Below are positions 62,072 to 64,000 of a stretch of 64,000 nt of DNA, one piece after another (within the stretch, counting starts at the first letter, position 1; each line of letters begins with the position of its first letter). The position numbers were made by a program, and so were the translations under genes. The DNA is taken from assembly GCF_017872975.1 (NCBI RefSeq), contig NZ_JAGGJP010000010.1:62001-126000 (forward strand). The letters are read 5' to 3'. Origin of the DNA: Rubellimicrobium aerolatum. Lineage in GTDB: Bacteria > Pseudomonadota > Alphaproteobacteria > Rhodobacterales > Rhodobacteraceae. The notes beneath the pieces are model-generated. The model did not search any database and had not been told where the DNA came from. It saw nothing but the letters and a program-made list of their open reading frames with translations.

Positions 62072-63447
62072 TCCGCGCCGTCCTGGCCTCCGTCCTGTCG
62101 CTCTGGGCCGCCGTCACCGCCGCCCAGGCCGAGATCTCCATCCAGCAGGTGACCTCGCCCGGTGGCATCGAGGCCTGGCTGGTGGAGGAGCATTCCATCC
62201 CCTTCACCGCGCTGGAGATCCGCATCCGCGGCGGCGCGAACCTCGACCGCGAGGGCAAGCGCGGGTCCGTCAACCTGATGACGGCGCTGCTGGAGGAAGG
62301 CTCGGGCGACATGGATGCCCGGGCGTTCCAGGAGGCGCGGGAGGCGCTGGCGGCGTCCTTCGGCTTCGACGCCTCGGACGACGCGGTGAGCCTCTCGGCC
62401 TCGTGGCTCAGCGAGAACCGCGACGCGGGCGTGGACCTGCTGCGGCAGGCGCTGGTCGAGCCCCGCTTCGACGAGGACGCCATCGAGCGGGTGCGCGCGC
62501 AGTTGCAGTCGATCATCGCCTCGAACGCGCAGGATCCGGGCAGCATCGCCAGCGACACCTTCATGGCCGAGGCCTTCCCGGGCCATCCCTACGGGTCCGA
62601 CATCAACGGCACCGCCGAGTCGCTGGCGGGCCTGACGCGCGACGACCTCGTGCAAGCGCATCGCGACACGCTGGTGAAGGACCGGGTGTATGTGGGCGCG
62701 GTCGGCGACATCAACCCCGAGGAGCTGGGCGCTCTGCTCGACCGGCTCCTGGGCGACCTGCCGCAGGAGGGGCCGGCGCTGCCCGCCCCGCCCGCGACGA
62801 CCGTGACCGGCGGGACGACGGTGGTAAACTACCCGAGTCCGCAGGCGCAGGCGATCTTCGGGCAGGTGGGCCTGCCGCGCGACGATCCCGACTACTTCGC
62901 GGCCTATGTGCTGAACCACGTGCTGGGCGGCGGCGGCTTCGAATCGCGGCTGATGGACGAGGTGCGCGAGAAGCGGGGCCTGACCTACGGGATCGGCACC
63001 TCGCTGGTGGACAAGGACTACGCCGACCTGTGGATGGGCTCGGTCGCCTCGGACAACCGCACCATCGGGGAGGCCATCGCCCTGGTGCGGGAGATCTGGT
63101 CCGACGTGGCGGCGAACGGCGTCACGCAAGAGGAGCTGGACGCGGCCAAGACGTTCATCACCGGCGAATACCCGTTGCGGTTCGACGGCAACGCCCAGAT
63201 CGCGGGCATCCTGGTGGGGATGCAGATGATCGGCCTGCCGCCCGACTACGTGGTGAACCGCAACGGCTATGTGGAGGCGGTGACGCTGGACGACGTGCGG
63301 CGCGTGGCGGCGCGGCTGATGGACCCGGAAGGGCTGCGCGTCGTCGTGGTGGGCCAGCCGGAGGGGCTGGAGCCGGACGCCCCCGCCCCCGCCCCCGCCC
63401 CCGCGCCCGCGCGTGGCACGACGGAGCCCGCCGCCGCCACGCCCTGA
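62068..63447 (+). CDS. M16 family protein lacking the zinc motif (partner subunit)
   Basis: 459 residues. Signal peptide about 1-21 (AVTAAQA). The M16 fold is clear (GIEAWLVEEHSIPFTALEIR; DEVREKRGLTYGIGTSLVDK, the R/Y substrate motif of the second domain), but where HxxEH should be the sequence reads SVNLMTALLEEG, so it cannot bind zinc in the usual way. The C-terminus carries a Pro-Ala repeat (APAPAPAPAP). It is translationally coupled to the catalytic member. Confidence 0.93.
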   Translation: MIRAVLASVLSLWAAVTAAQAEISIQQVTSPGGIEAWLVEEHSIPFTALEIRIRGGANLDREGKRGSVNLMTALLEEGSGDMDARAFQEAREALAASFGFDASDDAVSLSASWLSENRDAGVDLLRQALVEPRFDEDAIERVRAQLQSIIASNAQDPGSIASDTFMAEAFPGHPYGSDINGTAESLAGLTRDDLVQAHRDTLVKDRVYVGAVGDINPEELGALLDRLLGDLPQEGPALPAPPATTVTGGTTVVNYPSPQAQAIFGQVGLPRDDPDYFAAYVLNHVLGGGGFESRLMDEVREKRGLTYGIGTSLVDKDYADLWMGSVASDNRTIGEAIALVREIWSDVAANGVTQEELDAAKTFITGEYPLRFDGNAQIAGILVGMQMIGLPPDYVVNRNGYVEAVTLDDVRRVAARLMDPEGLRVVVVGQPEGLEPDAPAPAPAPAPARGTTEPAAATP

Positions 63448-63504
63448 GGCATCCCGGCGCGCGCGCTCTGGCCTGGGGCCGGGCGCGCGCGTAGTCTTCG
63501 GGCC

Positions 63505-64000
63505 ATGACCCGCCCGCCCGTGCCCCCGACGATCCGTCCGCTCGATCCCCACGCGATCAACCGCATCGCGGCGGGCGAGGTGGTGGAGCGGCCCGCCTCG
63601 GCCGTGAAGGAGCTGCTGGAGAACGCGCTCGACGCCGGGGCCACGCGCATCGACGTGGCGATCCGCGAGGGGGGGCGGGCGCTGATCCGGGTGGAGGACG
63701 ACGGCTGCGGCATCCGCGCCGGGGAGCTGCCGCTGGCGCTCGCCCGGCACGCCACTTCCAAGACCGACGGGGCGGACCTTCTCGACATCCGCAGCTTCGG
63801 CTTCCGGGGCGAGGCGCTGGCCTCGCTCGCCGCCGTGGCGCGCCTCTCGCTCGCCAGCCGGGTCGCGGGCGAGGAGGCGGCGGTGATCGCGGCCGAAGGG
63901 GGCCGGGTCGCGCCGGTGCGCCCTGCCGCGCTGTCACGGGGCACCGTGGTCGAGATCCGCGACCTGTTCTTCGCCACTCCCGCCCGCCTCAAGTTCCTGC
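63505..64000 (+). CDS. mutL: DNA mismatch repair protein MutL, N-terminal part (cut by window edge)
   Basis: 165 complete codons. The GHKL ATPase motifs are present: [20 protein letters not shown] with ENALDAGAT (motif I), VEDDGCGI (motif II), ATSKT and [15 protein letters not shown] (motif III). MutL links mismatch recognition to excision. The start at 63505 ([20 protein letters not shown]) has a short extension common in alphaproteobacteria. It follows the M16 pair by 57 bp. Confidence 0.96.
   Translation, partial: MTRPPVPPTIRPLDPHAINRIAAGEVVERPASAVKELLENALDAGATRIDVAIREGGRALIRVEDDGCGIRAGELPLALARHATSKTDGADLLDIRSFGFRGEALASLAAVARLSLASRVAGEEAAVIAAEGGRVAPVRPAALSRGTVVEIRDLFFATPARLKFL

Overview
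The window comes from an alphaproteobacterium, almost certainly a high-GC member of the Rhodobacteraceae (Roseobacter/Rhodobacter group). This rests on overall base composition (about 70% G+C or more), on marker genes typical of the group (DUF4175, the DUF1013 regulator TrcR, DUF1244, DUF1674, DUF3035, split MnmD/FAD oxidoreductase, VPLPA-type CTERM sorting proteins), and on the order lspA - small lipoprotein - two M16 peptidases - mutL. Most of the DNA is ordinary chromosomal core. I see no rRNA, tRNA, CRISPR array, prophage or insertion sequence.

Layout. 1-9.9 kb: end of a membrane protein, DUF4175 and lysA, a VPLPA-CTERM gene, argH with a tiny lipoprotein, a TlpA thioredoxin, YqgE, a DsbD-like sensor domain protein, a MoaB-type protein and a family-4-like uracil-DNA glycosylase. 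10-16 kb: DUF983, a dipeptide epimerase with a D-amino-acid transaminase, DUF1244 with an N-formylglutamate amidohydrolase, pyruvate kinase, L35 and L20. 16.7-21.5 kb: pheS and pheT, separated by about 1.4 kb holding an AT-rich foreign-looking gene, a DUF167 gene and a cluster of palindromic repeats. 21.7-33.9 kb: GST, MscL, alanine dehydrogenase with its divergent Lrp-type regulator, SRP RNA, RsgA, two flavin oxidoreductases, dnaX-ybaB-recR, a HemJ/CopD-like protein, TrcR and an AI-2E-type permease. 34-38.5 kb: an uncertain small gene, two tandem VPxPA-CTERM genes with terminators, and divergent epmA/efp. 38.9-44.2 kb: a KpsE-like polysaccharide exporter, a hydroxyacid dehydrogenase, an EamA permease, MnmD and its FAD partner. 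44.2-45.8 kb: a 1.6-kb stretch without a credible gene. 45.8-56.3 kb: a ThDP enzyme, metG, SDR, AKR, truB, a phosphodiester glycosidase-like protein, rbfA, dapB, DUF1674 and an RsmB-type methylase. 56.4-64 kb: heparinase-like protein, purH, lspA, lipoprotein, an M16 pair and the start of mutL.

The most unusual content is non-coding. (1) A family of GTAG-headed palindromes (REP-like, often paired as BIMEs) shows covarying inner stems and sits mostly between convergent genes; three genes (tlpA, the DUF167 gene and dapB) use the TAG inside the repeat head as their stop codon. (2) A 39-bp block, 33/39 identical without gaps, lies upstream of two unrelated small ORFs at 23.2 and 34.4 kb. (3) A TCACGATT-type motif lies upstream of all three CTERM-sorted protein genes. 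(4) The AT-rich gene between pheS and pheT is compositionally foreign. (5) The 1.6-kb stretch before the ThDP enzyme holds GTTAAC/GTAAAC boxes and a degenerate ~95-bp tandem repeat.

Because GC is so high, antisense and alternative frames stay open for kilobases, so open frames alone were not counted as genes. All family names were assigned by recognising motifs by eye; none was confirmed by a search.
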